Counted from the first letter of the stretch, positions 1 through 8,389 are shown. The stretch: 64,000 nucleotides of DNA from an uncultured Clostridia bacterium (GCA_946403085.1 CAMIYM010000009.1:25514-89513); one strand, 5' to 3'. Program-made: numbers and translations. Notes: generated by a model from the letters alone, not told the origin.

Positions 1-262
1 ATTTGTTTTTGCAAAGGAAGAGTCCACGCAGCGCTTCGAAGTCGTGTGGATCCTTGGTCAGCATAAAATCATAAGCATCCTTTGCCGAACCATACTCGTT
101 CCTGATCAGCGCTTTGGAAGCTACTTCCTTAACATTATCCTCGCGGAAATATTCATAATCAAAAGAAACACCACAGAATGCACAGATATACATCTGCTTA
201 TCAAGATCAATGTCAAGAAGTCCGCCGCATGTCGGGCAGAGATTACTCTTCAATACTGCCAT
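1..262 (-). CDS. Zinc-ribbon protein, truncated by window edge
   Basis: The 5' part of a minus-strand gene reads from ATG at 262 off the left edge of the window (87 codons seen). The N-terminus carries a CPTCGG ... CAFCG pair, a two-CxxC zinc ribbon, followed by a helical stretch that could be the start of a TPR-like region; the rest is outside. I chose the ATG at 262 over the one at 268 because AGGAGG ends right at 269, giving 6 nt spacing to 262. It resembles other zinc-ribbon proteins in this window. Function is unknown. Confidence 0.75.
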   Translation of the reverse strand, partial: MAVLKSNLCPTCGGLLDIDLDKQMYICAFCGVSFDYEYFREDNVKEVASKALIRNEYGSAKDAYDFMLTKDPHDFEALRGLFLCKNK

Positions 263-390
263 TCCCATCCTCCTATTCCATGTATCAAGTCAGATACTGA
301 CAATAATATTATCAATAGCGTAGTTCAATGGCAATAATTCAAGAGAACTAGAATAAGTATGGTCGCAGTTAATCAGTTTTCGACGCGGCT

Positions 391-503
391 TAGTGTACAA
401 ACACTTTATATATCCACTAAATGCATCCGAAAAATGGTCAAATAGTGTACATAATCGCGAAAAGTACACTTTTTGCAGTGTTTTTGAGAGCAAATAGTGT
501 ACA
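391..503. promoter_or_regulatory. Cluster of TAGTGTACA motifs, candidate operator region
   Basis: The 329-nt gap between the divergent genes at 262(-) and 592(+) holds three TAGTGTACA copies (391-399, 443-451, 495-503). CAAATAGTGTACA is repeated exactly at 439-451 and 491-503, 52 nt apart (about five helical turns). AGTGTAC at 444-450 also has a perfect inverted partner GTACACT at 464-470, and AGTGT/ACACT form an inverted repeat at 392-405. The last copy lies upstream of the -10 at 526-531. The bound protein is unknown. Confidence 0.5.
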
Positions 504-522
504 GGTGGTGCCTGCGCTTGAA

Positions 523-531
523 TGCTATAAT
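523..531 (+). promoter_or_regulatory. Extended -10 promoter for the 592-2706 cluster
   Basis: TGCTATAAT at 523-531 is a perfect extended -10 (TGnTATAAT). No good -35 is seen at the usual distance; instead a TAGTGTACA motif occupies 495-503, which suggests activator dependence or repression. Transcription would start near 538 and run into the gene at 592. Confidence 0.5.
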
Positions 532-591
532 AACTTTATTCAATGATGAACTTTGGATCGGATCAACAGTAAAATGATTTAAAGACTACAT

Positions 592-999
592 ATGTTAGAT
601 GAGATAGAGAAGAGTTTTATTGAGTGTTTTGTTGTAAAAAGCAAACAAGACAGATTGCTTTTTGAATTGGGAGGGAAGAAACGCAGGGATGGCGTTGGAC
701 GTTTTTGCCATAATGCGGAAGAAATCCTAAGGCCTGAGAAGATAATGATGAGCGGTGACTGCCTTTTGATACAAAATATCATGGAGGTCTGCAGGCAATA
801 TGATATATCGCAGGAATGCTATATTATTGCTTATGACCCCAGATTAGACAGAAGAATATGCTCACTTAATGATGCATTGAAGCTTGTATTGGGTAACGGA
901 ATGCCGGCCATTATCATTTGTAATGATTTGATAATTGTTGAGACGGAACAGTGTTTCGGCACTCCGACACGATACATTTTGCGTGATAAGAACGATTAA
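592..999 (+). CDS. Hypothetical protein, 135 aa
   Basis: A soluble 135-residue protein with no signal peptide or membrane segment; I do not recognise the family. It is of mixed alpha/beta composition, with three cysteines in the middle part but no CxxC pair. The start has no clear Shine-Dalgarno sequence; the next in-frame Met is far inside, so the first ATG is kept. It is first in a tight same-strand run with the genes at 1034, 1441 and 1990 (gaps of about 30 nt), so these are likely co-transcribed. Confidence 0.6.
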   Translation: MLDEIEKSFIECFVVKSKQDRLLFELGGKKRRDGVGRFCHNAEEILRPEKIMMSGDCLLIQNIMEVCRQYDISQECYIIAYDPRLDRRICSLNDALKLVLGNGMPAIIICNDLIIVETEQCFGTPTRYILRDKND

Positions 1000-1033
1000 T
1001 AAACAGTAAAAATGATCGAGGACCTTATAAGAG

Positions 1034-1411
1034 ATGGAAGAAGTTTACTTGTCAATTTGCTGCGATGTTTTTTATGTAGCAGATAAGAATGTCGTCCTGG
1101 TTCACTGGAAAAAATATTGTGAGCTGGAACAGTACAGAGAGCCCCTTATGAAGGCGCTTCAGGTAATCAATGCTCACAGAGGGTGTAATTATGTTGCTGA
1201 TACAAGGGACGGCTTTGAAGATAATCCCCTTGATACAAAATGGGTGGCAGAATACTTTATGCCTAAGGCAAAAGAGTACGGATGCAGTATTATTTATTTT
1301 ATTATTGACAAGGATAATTCATTGAAAGAAGAACTTGAAGGACAGGAAAAGGATGCTTCTTCCATACTCGAGTTCAGATATATATACGGGATCGATGAAG
1401 TGGAACGATAA
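1034..1411 (+). CDS. Hypothetical protein, STAS/SpoIIAA-like fold suspected
   Basis: A 125-residue soluble protein. Its order of elements (short strands, a VHWKKY segment, a helix with EPLMKAL, then VADTRDGF and KWVAEYFMPKA) resembles small bacterial proteins that carry a STAS/SEC14-like fold and a conserved 'DTR' loop; this is recognition by pattern only. It lies 34 nt after the previous gene, preceded by GAGGACC and AAGAG, a moderate ribosome site. Role unknown; possibly a cytosolic regulator or binding protein. Confidence 0.6.
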   Translation: MEEVYLSICCDVFYVADKNVVLVHWKKYCELEQYREPLMKALQVINAHRGCNYVADTRDGFEDNPLDTKWVAEYFMPKAKEYGCSIIYFIIDKDNSLKEELEGQEKDASSILEFRYIYGIDEVER

Positions 1412-1440
1412 ATAGACAGCAATCCAAACGTATTGTTTCA

Positions 1441-1959
1441 ATGGAGGATACCGGCTTATTAACGGTTTTGAAATTAAAAATGGACGACTTGAATATTTAT
1501 TTAAGGATATCGGCGGTTATCTTCATCGGATCTCAGCTGTTTATGTTCTTTATTGATCTTATTGCGTGGGCGGTAAGAAAGAAGCATCCTGCCAAGATTG
1601 AGAAGAGTGAAGACGTAAGTTACCCTAAGTTTCTTACTGTGCATATCTGGCATGACAGCCATCGCTCCCACAGATATAAACAGATAACGTTTATTCGCAA
1701 GGGTGATAACAAATACAAGAAATATATTAACCTCAGCGTAGGTGGCTTGATAGGAAACATCCTTATCTATTTATTATTGCTGGCGGTCATTTTCGCGGTA
1801 CCGGTAGTGATATTAATCATAGCGCCGAAGGATCCGCATCCTGAGATTTTCTGCTGGTCGTTTATCGTGTTCTTTATGTTTTTGCACGGGTTCTTAATAG
1901 GTCCCGATACTCTCGCGAGGATAGAATTAATAAAGTATCTCAAAGCACAAGCCCGGTAA
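1441..1959 (+). CDS. Hypothetical membrane protein, 172 aa
   Basis: Three hydrophobic segments are visible: about residues 21-42, 101-126 and 134-153. The loop between the first and second is charged and His-rich (HIWHDSHRSHR), so a cytosolic basic loop is likely. There is no convincing Shine-Dalgarno before the ATG; an alternative Met lies at residue 14. It is 29 nt after the previous gene and 30 nt before the GNAT gene. Family not recognised. Confidence 0.6.
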   Translation: MEDTGLLTVLKLKMDDLNIYLRISAVIFIGSQLFMFFIDLIAWAVRKKHPAKIEKSEDVSYPKFLTVHIWHDSHRSHRYKQITFIRKGDNKYKKYINLSVGGLIGNILIYLLLLAVIFAVPVVILIIAPKDPHPEIFCWSFIVFFMFLHGFLIGPDTLARIELIKYLKAQAR

Positions 1960-1989
1960 ATCCAGAATAAATGAAATAGGAGTATAACT

Positions 1990-2706
1990 GTGGAAACTCA
2001 AGATATATATGAGATCTGGAATAAAGAGGAGAGCGGGGTTCTTTCGGTAACGCCTCTTATTCTTAAAGCATGCGAGGCAGGAAAGATAGGACAGGTTATC
2101 TCCTTTCCCGGTGGTTGCATATATAAGTCTATGTTCACATACTTGTGTGGAATACCTGACAGGAGTTTTCTGGCAGAGCACCAGGAATTGTTGTACGAAT
2201 CCAGACTTGTCTGCATAAGCGGAGAATGGGCGGAATATATAAGAAAGCTGCCGGTTAAGTTTATTCTCAGAAGAGAGATAATGGAGCCTTTTTGTTCTGA
2301 ATCGTTTAAGGTGATGAAGGAACTCCCTGAAGGGTACTCCTTAAGTGCTTTTACAGATGAGATCTTCGATATGCATCCTTTTGACCACGGCAGGAGTTAT
2401 TCTGACTATCAGGAATTCATAAGAACAGGAGCGGGTGCTGCTGTGTTATTTAATGGGAAAGTAGTATCAGCAGCTTCCAGCTTTTTGTCATTGGATGATC
2501 ACGTGGAGTTAGACGTATTCACGGATCCTGAGCATAGGCATAAGGGACTTGCTGATCATTGTGTTTATGAGATGCTGAGGCAATGCAGGGCCAAAGGTCT
2601 TACAGTGCACTGGGATGCTCAGAACCGGATGTCTTCAAAAATGGCTGTAAGCCACGGATTTGTTCCTGTTACAGATTACGCAGTGTATTGGTTAGAGAAG
2701 AAGTGA
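1990..2706 (+). CDS. GNAT family N-acetyltransferase (ZmaR-type)
   Basis: The protein has 238 residues with GTG start at 1990, preceded by AGGAGT. The C-terminal half is a GNAT acetyl-CoA fold: the HRHKGLADH segment matches the R/Q-x-x-G-x-A acetyl-CoA pyrophosphate loop, and the end (HWDAQNRMSSKMAVSHGF) has the Asn/Ser-x-x-x-A-x-x-x-GF pattern typical of the GNAT group that includes the zwittermicin A resistance protein ZmaR. The N-terminal third is an extra domain common in that group. Substrate unknown. It is last in the 592-2706 cluster. Confidence 0.75.
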   Translation: METQDIYEIWNKEESGVLSVTPLILKACEAGKIGQVISFPGGCIYKSMFTYLCGIPDRSFLAEHQELLYESRLVCISGEWAEYIRKLPVKFILRREIMEPFCSESFKVMKELPEGYSLSAFTDEIFDMHPFDHGRSYSDYQEFIRTGAGAAVLFNGKVVSAASSFLSLDDHVELDVFTDPEHRHKGLADHCVYEMLRQCRAKGLTVHWDAQNRMSSKMAVSHGFVPVTDYAVYWLEKK

Positions 2707-2738
2707 CTTTTTCGAGAGCCGGGAAGGTATGCCGGAGA

Positions 2739-3107
2739 TCAGACTACTGTGCCTTCGATATAGTACGAAAACTTGAGATGATCGTCGACGGATGATATCT
2801 TGAATTTTACTGTCTGTCCTTCTTTGATTCCGGCGCCGGAAGTCCCGGTGGTGCAGATGTAAACGTTGGCGTTAAGCTTCAGGCTCGGCTGCATGTAGAT
2901 AACACCACCCATGTTATTTCCGAGAGGAGCATAGTTCATGGATGCGACGACGGTAACGGTCTTGCCGACTATGTTCTCTCCGTTGCTGTATGCTTCGATA
3001 GCTTCGATGGGGCTTGAATAATCTGCTTTGCTGCCGCATCCTGTGACTGCAAATCCCATTGTTAAGAGCAGTACTGCAGTAAGTGTTAATGCGATGATCT
3101 TTCTCAT
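2739..3107 (-). CDS. Small lipoprotein with OB-fold-like domain
   Basis: A secreted lipoprotein of 122 aa: a basic start (MRKII), hydrophobic core, then a lipobox ending VTGC about residue 24, and a beta-rich domain resembling the tRNA_anti-like OB-fold lipoproteins (PF12869 type), with KTVTVVASM and KFKISSV strands. I chose ATG at 3107 because AGGGAGAA lies just upstream; an earlier in-frame ATG at 3131 lacks a ribosome site and would spoil the signal peptide. It converges on the GNAT gene. Ligand unknown. Confidence 0.7.
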   Translation of the reverse strand: MRKIIALTLTAVLLLTMGFAVTGCGSKADYSSPIEAIEAYSNGENIVGKTVTVVASMNYAPLGNNMGGVIYMQPSLKLNANVYICTTGTSGAGIKEGQTVKFKISSVDDHLKFSYYIEGTVV

Positions 3108-3146
3108 AATGTAATTCTCCCTTATTGTCATCCGATATCATGTTTA

Positions 3147-3155
3147 ATTGTATCA
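3147..3155 (-). promoter_or_regulatory. Extended -10 promoter for the OB-fold lipoprotein
   Basis: On the minus strand TGATACAAT (plus 3147-3155) is an extended -10 about 40 nt upstream of the ATG at 3107, with a weak TTTATA at the -35 distance. Confidence 0.35.
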
Positions 3156-3210
3156 CTTTGTTCAGGTATAATATAAAAGAAATCTGATATTCTCTTGAGG
3201 TTTAATATGA

Positions 3211-3306
3211 ACTATTCAATTAGCAGCCGGCAGAATCGTTCCTGATGAGAATGAACAGCGGATATTAAATGATGTTAAAGAGCTCTATGAGCGAATGACA
3301 TCTTAA
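3211..3306 (+). pseudogene. Possible remnant of a coding region
   Basis: The 360-nt gap between 3108 and 3469 contains a 31-codon open stretch beginning right after a stop and ending in TAA, with coding-like composition (includes RIVPDENEQRIL and VKELYERM). The pattern is faintly like the region after the catalytic domain in serine recombinases, but it is too short to call. It has no start codon or ribosome site of its own. Treat as a guess. Confidence 0.15.
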
Positions 3307-3381
3307 CTCACAGGCTGTAATTTACTGCAAAGAATTCACAGGCATACGGCGTGCTTTTTGGGTACGGTCCGGAAAGTAAAA

Positions 3382-3390
3382 TGATATAAT
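3382..3390 (+). promoter_or_regulatory. Extended -10 promoter of first diguanylate cyclase
   Basis: TGATATAAT at 3382-3390 fits TGnTATAAT exactly, 80 nt upstream of the ATG at 3470. No clear -35. Confidence 0.45.
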
Positions 3391-3469
3391 TTTAATTGTA
3401 GTGATATACGCTGATCGGTGTTGAGATCAGCATAGTGGGAATTGACGGTCCTGTTTGAAGGAGAAGGGA

Positions 3470-5392
3470 ATGAATAAGCGGATAGCTATATTTACCAATG
3501 GGTTCAGCAATGAATTCGTTGAGCATATAGTTACAGGAATGCAGAAAAAGGCCAGGGAAGACGGCGTCGATATTTTCGTGTTCGTTACATACTGCACGGC
3601 TAATTCGCATGAACTTCAGAATAAATGCCAGCTGAATATATTCCATCTGCCTGATCCTGAGACTTTTGACGGGGCAGTGATGCTCACCAACACCTACAAT
3701 TTCCCGGATGAACAGGAACGAGTCTGTGCGCGTTTCCAGAGAGCCGGCGTGCCGATGATCTCTCTTGAGGTCGATGTTCCTAATATGTCATGCATCAAAT
3801 CTGAGAATGCGAATGGTGTAACGGAGCTTGCTAGACATCTTATTGAAAATCACAATGCCAGGAAGATCATCTATGTAAACGGAATAGACGGCAATGTAGA
3901 GAACAGTATAAGGCGTCAGGCACTTGTTGATGTCCTTCATGAGCACGGATTGGAGCTTTCTTCGGAATTCCATTGTGACTTTGGTTTCTATACGGCTTTT
4001 CTTGAGATAAACCGATATCTTGACGAAGGAAATGAATTACCGGATGCCATTGTCTGTGCCAATGACGAGATGGCACTTGGAATCGACTCGGCTTTGAACG
4101 AGAGAGGATACAGCGTTCCTGAAGATGTCCTTTTGACAGGCTTTGACATGATCAAGAGCGGTCAGCATACATTCCCGATCCTGGCTACCGTTTCCAGAGG
4201 CTGGGAAACTCTTGGTGAGCGTGCTTATGACAAGCTGAAATATCAGATACAGAATCCTGAGGAGCGTTTTACGGAAGTGCGCGAGTCGTTTTTTGTTCCT
4301 TCAGAAAGCTGTGGCTGCACTGCGTCAGATGATGCACTTAAGAGCCGCTTTGATGCTGTCAGGAATTCGTATTTCAACTCGCTGAAGCAGAGTATGATGG
4401 ATATATTCTTCCAGAGCATGCAGATACCTTTATCCATGGCGACGAGGAAAGAGGATTTCTTCGAAAAGGGAATGGGCAGCAATGCCGATCTTCCCATGCT
4501 TGGGCAGAATTATTGTCTTTGTACCGAGCCGGACTTTTTCGAGCTTGATGACGAACAGTATCCTGAAAGAGTCAGAGGCTACTCGGCTAATATGGATATC
4601 ATCTATGAACTGCGTGACGGAAAAAAGTATCCGCTTAGCCACTTTGATTCAAAAGCGCTGTATCCCGGATATGTAAAAGAAGAAGGCGTATCCAATCTTT
4701 ATGTTTTCGCTCCGATGAATTATCTGAATTTTATCATCGGTTATGTGGCGATAAAGAATTCACCGGAACTCTTGTTCGACCTTAATCTGAGCAGATTTAT
4801 CATGAACCTGAATTCTCTGCTCTTCAGTATGAGACGTCATATCTTCTCTGAACGTGCACACAACGAACTTAAGCAGATCTATATGAAGGATGCCCTTACC
4901 GGTATGTATAACCGTACAGGCTGCAATACAGTCTTGTACGATTATATCCTGTCGCGGAAAAAGAATAATAAGAAATCCATTCTGGTATTTGCCGATATCG
5001 ACAGAATGAAGACCATCAATGATGTATACGGACATCTGAATGGTGACTTTGCTATTAAGGCTACAGCGGAAGCATTTAGAAAGTATTCTCCGGAAGATTG
5101 GCTTTTCGGCCGGTATGGCGGAGATGAGTTTATTGCGGTCGGCTCTTATCCTGAGACAGATAATATGGAGGAGCTTATAAAGCAGATCTCCGATTCCATG
5201 AGCAATGAATTTAAGTCTCTTAATCTCGCGTTTATGCTGCATGCGAGCGTCGGTTATGCGGTGATCGAACCGGGTGAAGATGCTGCCATTGAAGACTACA
5301 TAGAGCAAGCTGATAAGTATATGTATGCCGAGAAAGAGAAGTACCATAAATATATTGATTCATTGAACCGGCAAAAAGGAGTTCAGCAGTAA
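3470..5392 (+). CDS. LacI-like sensor / GGDEF diguanylate cyclase, soluble
   Basis: A 640-residue protein expected to make cyclic di-GMP from GTP. Residues 1-280 are a LacI/periplasmic-binding-protein-like sensor (IAIFTNG start, DAIVCANDEMALG, GFDMI, motifs of sugar-binding LacI regulators) but there is no N-terminal HTH and no signal peptide or membrane segment, so it should sense a ligand in the cytosol. A linker of about 170 residues follows, then a GGDEF domain from about 460 with an intact GGDEF at 550-554. The inhibitory I-site (RxxD) is not seen. I chose ATG 3470 over an upstream TTG at 3455 because AAGGAG (3458-3463) precedes it. A paralogue lies at 6341-8242. Confidence 0.85.
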   Translation: MNKRIAIFTNGFSNEFVEHIVTGMQKKAREDGVDIFVFVTYCTANSHELQNKCQLNIFHLPDPETFDGAVMLTNTYNFPDEQERVCARFQRAGVPMISLEVDVPNMSCIKSENANGVTELARHLIENHNARKIIYVNGIDGNVENSIRRQALVDVLHEHGLELSSEFHCDFGFYTAFLEINRYLDEGNELPDAIVCANDEMALGIDSALNERGYSVPEDVLLTGFDMIKSGQHTFPILATVSRGWETLGERAYDKLKYQIQNPEERFTEVRESFFVPSESCGCTASDDALKSRFDAVRNSYFNSLKQSMMDIFFQSMQIPLSMATRKEDFFEKGMGSNADLPMLGQNYCLCTEPDFFELDDEQYPERVRGYSANMDIIYELRDGKKYPLSHFDSKALYPGYVKEEGVSNLYVFAPMNYLNFIIGYVAIKNSPELLFDLNLSRFIMNLNSLLFSMRRHIFSERAHNELKQIYMKDALTGMYNRTGCNTVLYDYILSRKKNNKKSILVFADIDRMKTINDVYGHLNGDFAIKATAEAFRKYSPEDWLFGRYGGDEFIAVGSYPETDNMEELIKQISDSMSNEFKSLNLAFMLHASVGYAVIEPGEDAAIEDYIEQADKYMYAEKEKYHKYIDSLNRQKGVQQ

Positions 5393-5460
5393 TACAGGTG
5401 CAACGTTTTCCTTTTTTAAACTGTATATAGAGTAAAACCGGTGTTAAGGGGGATAATAAT

Positions 5461-6330
5461 ATGAATACCAGGTCTGTTTTAAAAAGAGTCGCAGCTTCTT
5501 TCATACTTATCGGTATCGCTTTGGGAGCTGCCTCATGCACTAAGAAAGCCTCTTTTAACGAGAAATCAGATGTTACTCTCTCTGATTTTGACGATCACAA
5601 AGTCGAGATGACCGTGAATGTGGTAAAGAACCGCAAACTCAATGTCACATTTGAGAATAAGAGCGACCGCACTTATATGTATGGCAGGATCTATTCTCTG
5701 GAGATCGATCAGAATGGCGTATGGTATAAAGTACCATTCAAAGACGGCTATGGAGTATTCACCGATGAAGGCATTATTGTGGGACCTGCGGAAGAATATG
5801 CCGTTAAAAATACAGACAGCATGTCAATATCTCCGGTCAGCACTGAGCCTGTGTATCTGGAAGGTATGGGAGTGCTTCCAGAAGGTCATTACAGGATCGT
5901 AAAAAAGATCTCTGTATTGAATGGTGGAAAAGACTATGTTCTTGCTGCTGAATTTGATCTTGATAAGTACTCAGACAAGCCGGGCGAACTTGAGAAGTCT
6001 CAGATTCCGGAAGATAAGATCGTAAGTGAAAGCGATTATGCTCTTCCAATTATCAAAGTAAATAAGAACAGTGATATAGAGATTACTTTTAATTTCACGA
6101 AGTATTCAACAACAGGTCAGTTCTATCTTCAGTATAAGAAAGACGGAAACTGGTATGATATGCCGATCCGCGGAACAGGCGGAGTCAGTTCTTCCATCCC
6201 TTCAGACGATGTGCTTATCCTCAATATGGAAGAAAAGCTGAAACCTGGCACATACAGACTCCTGCACGACCGTAATTCTGAGGGCCTTAACGCCTCATCT
6301 TATTATTCATATACCTTTGAACTGTCCTGA
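5461..6330 (+). CDS. Lipoprotein with two Ig-like repeats
   Basis: A 289-residue lipoprotein: basic N-terminus, hydrophobic core and lipobox GAASC near residue 26. The mature part has two related beta-rich units, each with an 'NxTF...NGxWYxxP' core (NGVWYKVPF; NWYDMPIRG), followed by 'LPEGHYRI' and 'LKPGTYRL' strands. This is the look of the bacterial Ig-like domain seen in many Clostridia lipoproteins (Big_14 type). It sits between the two LacI-like diguanylate cyclases; whether they share a pathway is unknown. Confidence 0.75.
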   Translation: MNTRSVLKRVAASFILIGIALGAASCTKKASFNEKSDVTLSDFDDHKVEMTVNVVKNRKLNVTFENKSDRTYMYGRIYSLEIDQNGVWYKVPFKDGYGVFTDEGIIVGPAEEYAVKNTDSMSISPVSTEPVYLEGMGVLPEGHYRIVKKISVLNGGKDYVLAAEFDLDKYSDKPGELEKSQIPEDKIVSESDYALPIIKVNKNSDIEITFNFTKYSTTGQFYLQYKKDGNWYDMPIRGTGGVSSSIPSDDVLILNMEEKLKPGTYRLLHDRNSEGLNASSYYSYTFELS

Positions 6331-6340
6331 TTACCGCAGA

Positions 6341-8242
6341 TCAGCTTAGATTCTTCTTTGCAGCTTTGTCTTTATACATTGCTTCGTCAGCGCGCTTGAT
6401 AACATCCGCGACGGTACTGTCTTTGCTGCCGTCATAAGCAGATATTCCGCAGGCGATGGAGATGTAATCAGAAGGTATTGGCATGCTGTCTGAATAAGGA
6501 CTCATCAATTCATTGAGAGTCTTTAAAAGGGCATCGCGGTTGTTATAATCGTCGCCGCATAACACTGCCACGAATTCATCACCGCCGATCCTGTAAACGG
6601 GGCTGTGCTTGAATACATCACATATAAGGTGGCAGGCTCTGAGGAGATAAGCGTCACCGGCTTCGTGTCCCTGTGAGTCATTGATCATCTTAAGGCTGTT
6701 GACGTCGAACATGGCAAGTGCGAAAGTGCAGTCCGGTTCGGAATTGATCTCTGCCTGAAGATGTTTTTCCTTATCTTCATATGCCATACGGTTGTTTACA
6801 TTAGTCAGAGGATCCCTGCCCATGAGATCTAATAATCTCTTGTTGATATGCTCCAAGGTAAGGGCATAACGGAATTTCTCAAGAGCCAGACACATACGGT
6901 TGTAATAGTTCTGCAGGAAGTGGTTGGCAAGTTTTTCCGGACAGTCCTTAAAAACGAGATAGCCGTAAGCATTGTCTGCCTCGTGTATGGGGAGAAAGAT
7001 ATATAGGTGATTCTTTCCGTCGTCTGCGTAACCGGGGATCAGATCGCGTGATTCAAAGTCGTATCCCTTAAAAGTCTTTCCTTGTTCGGATGAATAAACG
7101 ACCTCCATGTGTTTGCTGTATTTGTTGGTGTTGAGCTTGATGTTGGAGTCGTAGATCGACAAACCGAAGTTCGGTTCCATAAGCAGATGGAACGATTCTC
7201 CTTCGTAATCGTGATCATCAGTGAGTAAACTGTTGAGACGCTCTTTAAGCTCAAGATATGTAAGGCACGAGAGGATCGTCGAGTCTATGATATCAAGTTT
7301 GCGGTTAAAATATGTGGTCGTGGATCTGAGAGCGAATGCATCACGTCCCATGCGCCTTCTTAATTTGTCGCTGTCCCTGTATTTGTAGCAGTTGCAGCTC
7401 TCGCCGGGGACGAACTTGCAGGGAACCATTTCAGTGATCTCCTGTAAGCCTTCATCTGTCTGCTTCTTCCAAAGCCTTATTGCAGCAGCTCCCATCTCAT
7501 CAAAACACTGATCGACAGAAGCGATTGAAGGATCGAAGATCTTGCCGCCGTCAATGTAGTCAAAACCTGTGACAAGGATATCTTCCGGGACATTGAGTCC
7601 GTTTTCATTAAGTGTTACACATGTCTGCATAGCGAGTCCGTCATTGGCACAGACGATGACATCAGGAAACTTTCCGCCTTTTTCAGCAGTCTCGTTTACC
7701 CATCTTGTCGCTGCAGCATTCTCCCAGTTCGTATAAAAGACTTCCTTGAGTTCATCTTCGCAGTTGTTCTCCTTGAGATAATCCCGGACAGCTTTAAGTC
7801 TTAATTCCGAATCATGTGAATCCCTTGTTCCTGCAAAGAAAACCAGTGATCTGGCTCCATGCTCATTTCTTACATGTGCGCACAGATCCTTTACGGCCTG
7901 ATAGTTATCGGAACCTACGAAGCTTAATCCTTCTCTCCGGGAACCCTGCATAATAACGGGGATGCCTGCTTCTTTGCACCTTTCGATGATGTTGTCTACA
8001 GTATCTTTCCAGTCGAGTCCGCTTCCGAAAACAACCGCACCGTCAAAATCGTGCATGTCAGGAAGGTTGTAGATATTAAGCCCGCCCTGTCTCTTTTCCG
8101 GAGAGTCAGCATAAGCTGCATAGCAGAGGAACATAAACAGATCTGTATTTTCGGTCTTCAGTTCATTCATCATACCATCGAGGAACTGACCGAGTATCTC
8201 GGCTCCCCATCCTGTAGTGAATACTGCGATCTTCTTTTTCAC
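6341..8242 (-). CDS. LacI-like sensor / GGDEF diguanylate cyclase, paralogue
   Basis: This 633-residue protein has the same architecture as the one at 3470: LacI-type sugar-sensor fold (IAVFTTGWG start, DVIVCANDGLAMQ, TGFDYI), a shared FVPGESCNC junction, a linker, and a C-terminal GGDEF domain (intact GGDEF at about 553-557; RxxD I-site not seen). No HTH, signal peptide or membrane span. The start is GTG at 8242 with GAGGAA upstream. It should make cyclic di-GMP under control of a cytosolic ligand. The two copies differ a lot in the linker, suggesting different ligands or partners. Confidence 0.85.
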   Translation of the reverse strand: MKKKIAVFTTGWGAEILGQFLDGMMNELKTENTDLFMFLCYAAYADSPEKRQGGLNIYNLPDMHDFDGAVVFGSGLDWKDTVDNIIERCKEAGIPVIMQGSRREGLSFVGSDNYQAVKDLCAHVRNEHGARSLVFFAGTRDSHDSELRLKAVRDYLKENNCEDELKEVFYTNWENAAATRWVNETAEKGGKFPDVIVCANDGLAMQTCVTLNENGLNVPEDILVTGFDYIDGGKIFDPSIASVDQCFDEMGAAAIRLWKKQTDEGLQEITEMVPCKFVPGESCNCYKYRDSDKLRRRMGRDAFALRSTTTYFNRKLDIIDSTILSCLTYLELKERLNSLLTDDHDYEGESFHLLMEPNFGLSIYDSNIKLNTNKYSKHMEVVYSSEQGKTFKGYDFESRDLIPGYADDGKNHLYIFLPIHEADNAYGYLVFKDCPEKLANHFLQNYYNRMCLALEKFRYALTLEHINKRLLDLMGRDPLTNVNNRMAYEDKEKHLQAEINSEPDCTFALAMFDVNSLKMINDSQGHEAGDAYLLRACHLICDVFKHSPVYRIGGDEFVAVLCGDDYNNRDALLKTLNELMSPYSDSMPIPSDYISIACGISAYDGSKDSTVADVIKRADEAMYKDKAAKKNLS

Positions 8243-8314
8243 GTAATGTTCCTCATAGGCCTGAATTAATGCACCAATTCATGATTACATACTTTAATCA
8301 TATACTTTTAAAAG

Positions 8315-8323
8315 AGTATAGCA
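8315..8323 (-). promoter_or_regulatory. Extended -10 promoter of the minus-strand cyclase
   Basis: On the minus strand TGCTATACT (plus 8315-8323) is an extended -10 about 75 nt upstream of the GTG at 8242. Confidence 0.45.
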
Positions 8324-8324
8324 T

Positions 8325-8365
8325 GAATAGGGTATAACTATTCTGTTAACTATTGGATGAATAGT
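8325..8365. promoter_or_regulatory. Two tandem inverted repeats between divergent promoters
   Basis: GAATAG (8325-8330) pairs with CTATTC (8338-8343), and ACTATT (8349-8354) pairs with AATAGT (8360-8365). Both palindromes share the GAATAG/AATAG half-site and lie between the two divergent extended -10 elements at 8315-8323 and 8381-8389, where a shared regulator could bind. Confidence 0.4.
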
Positions 8366-8380
8366 CATTGGGCGATGTAA

Positions 8381-8389
8381 TGTTATAAT
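8381..8389 (+). promoter_or_regulatory. Extended -10 promoter of zinc-ribbon gene 8428
   Basis: TGTTATAAT at 8381-8389 fits TGnTATAAT and lies 38 nt upstream of the ATG at 8428. Confidence 0.5.

Noticed and set aside
44..337. Plus-strand open frame of 97 codons
   Set aside because: It is antisense to the minus-strand zinc-ribbon gene, which has CxxC motifs and an AGGAGG site; the plus frame has neither.
391..503. CRISPR-like repeat array
   Set aside because: Repeats are only 9-13 nt, three copies, with unequal environment; there are no cas genes.
4760..5347. Minus-strand open frame of 195 codons
   Set aside because: Antisense to the GGDEF domain; no ribosome site or recognisable motif.
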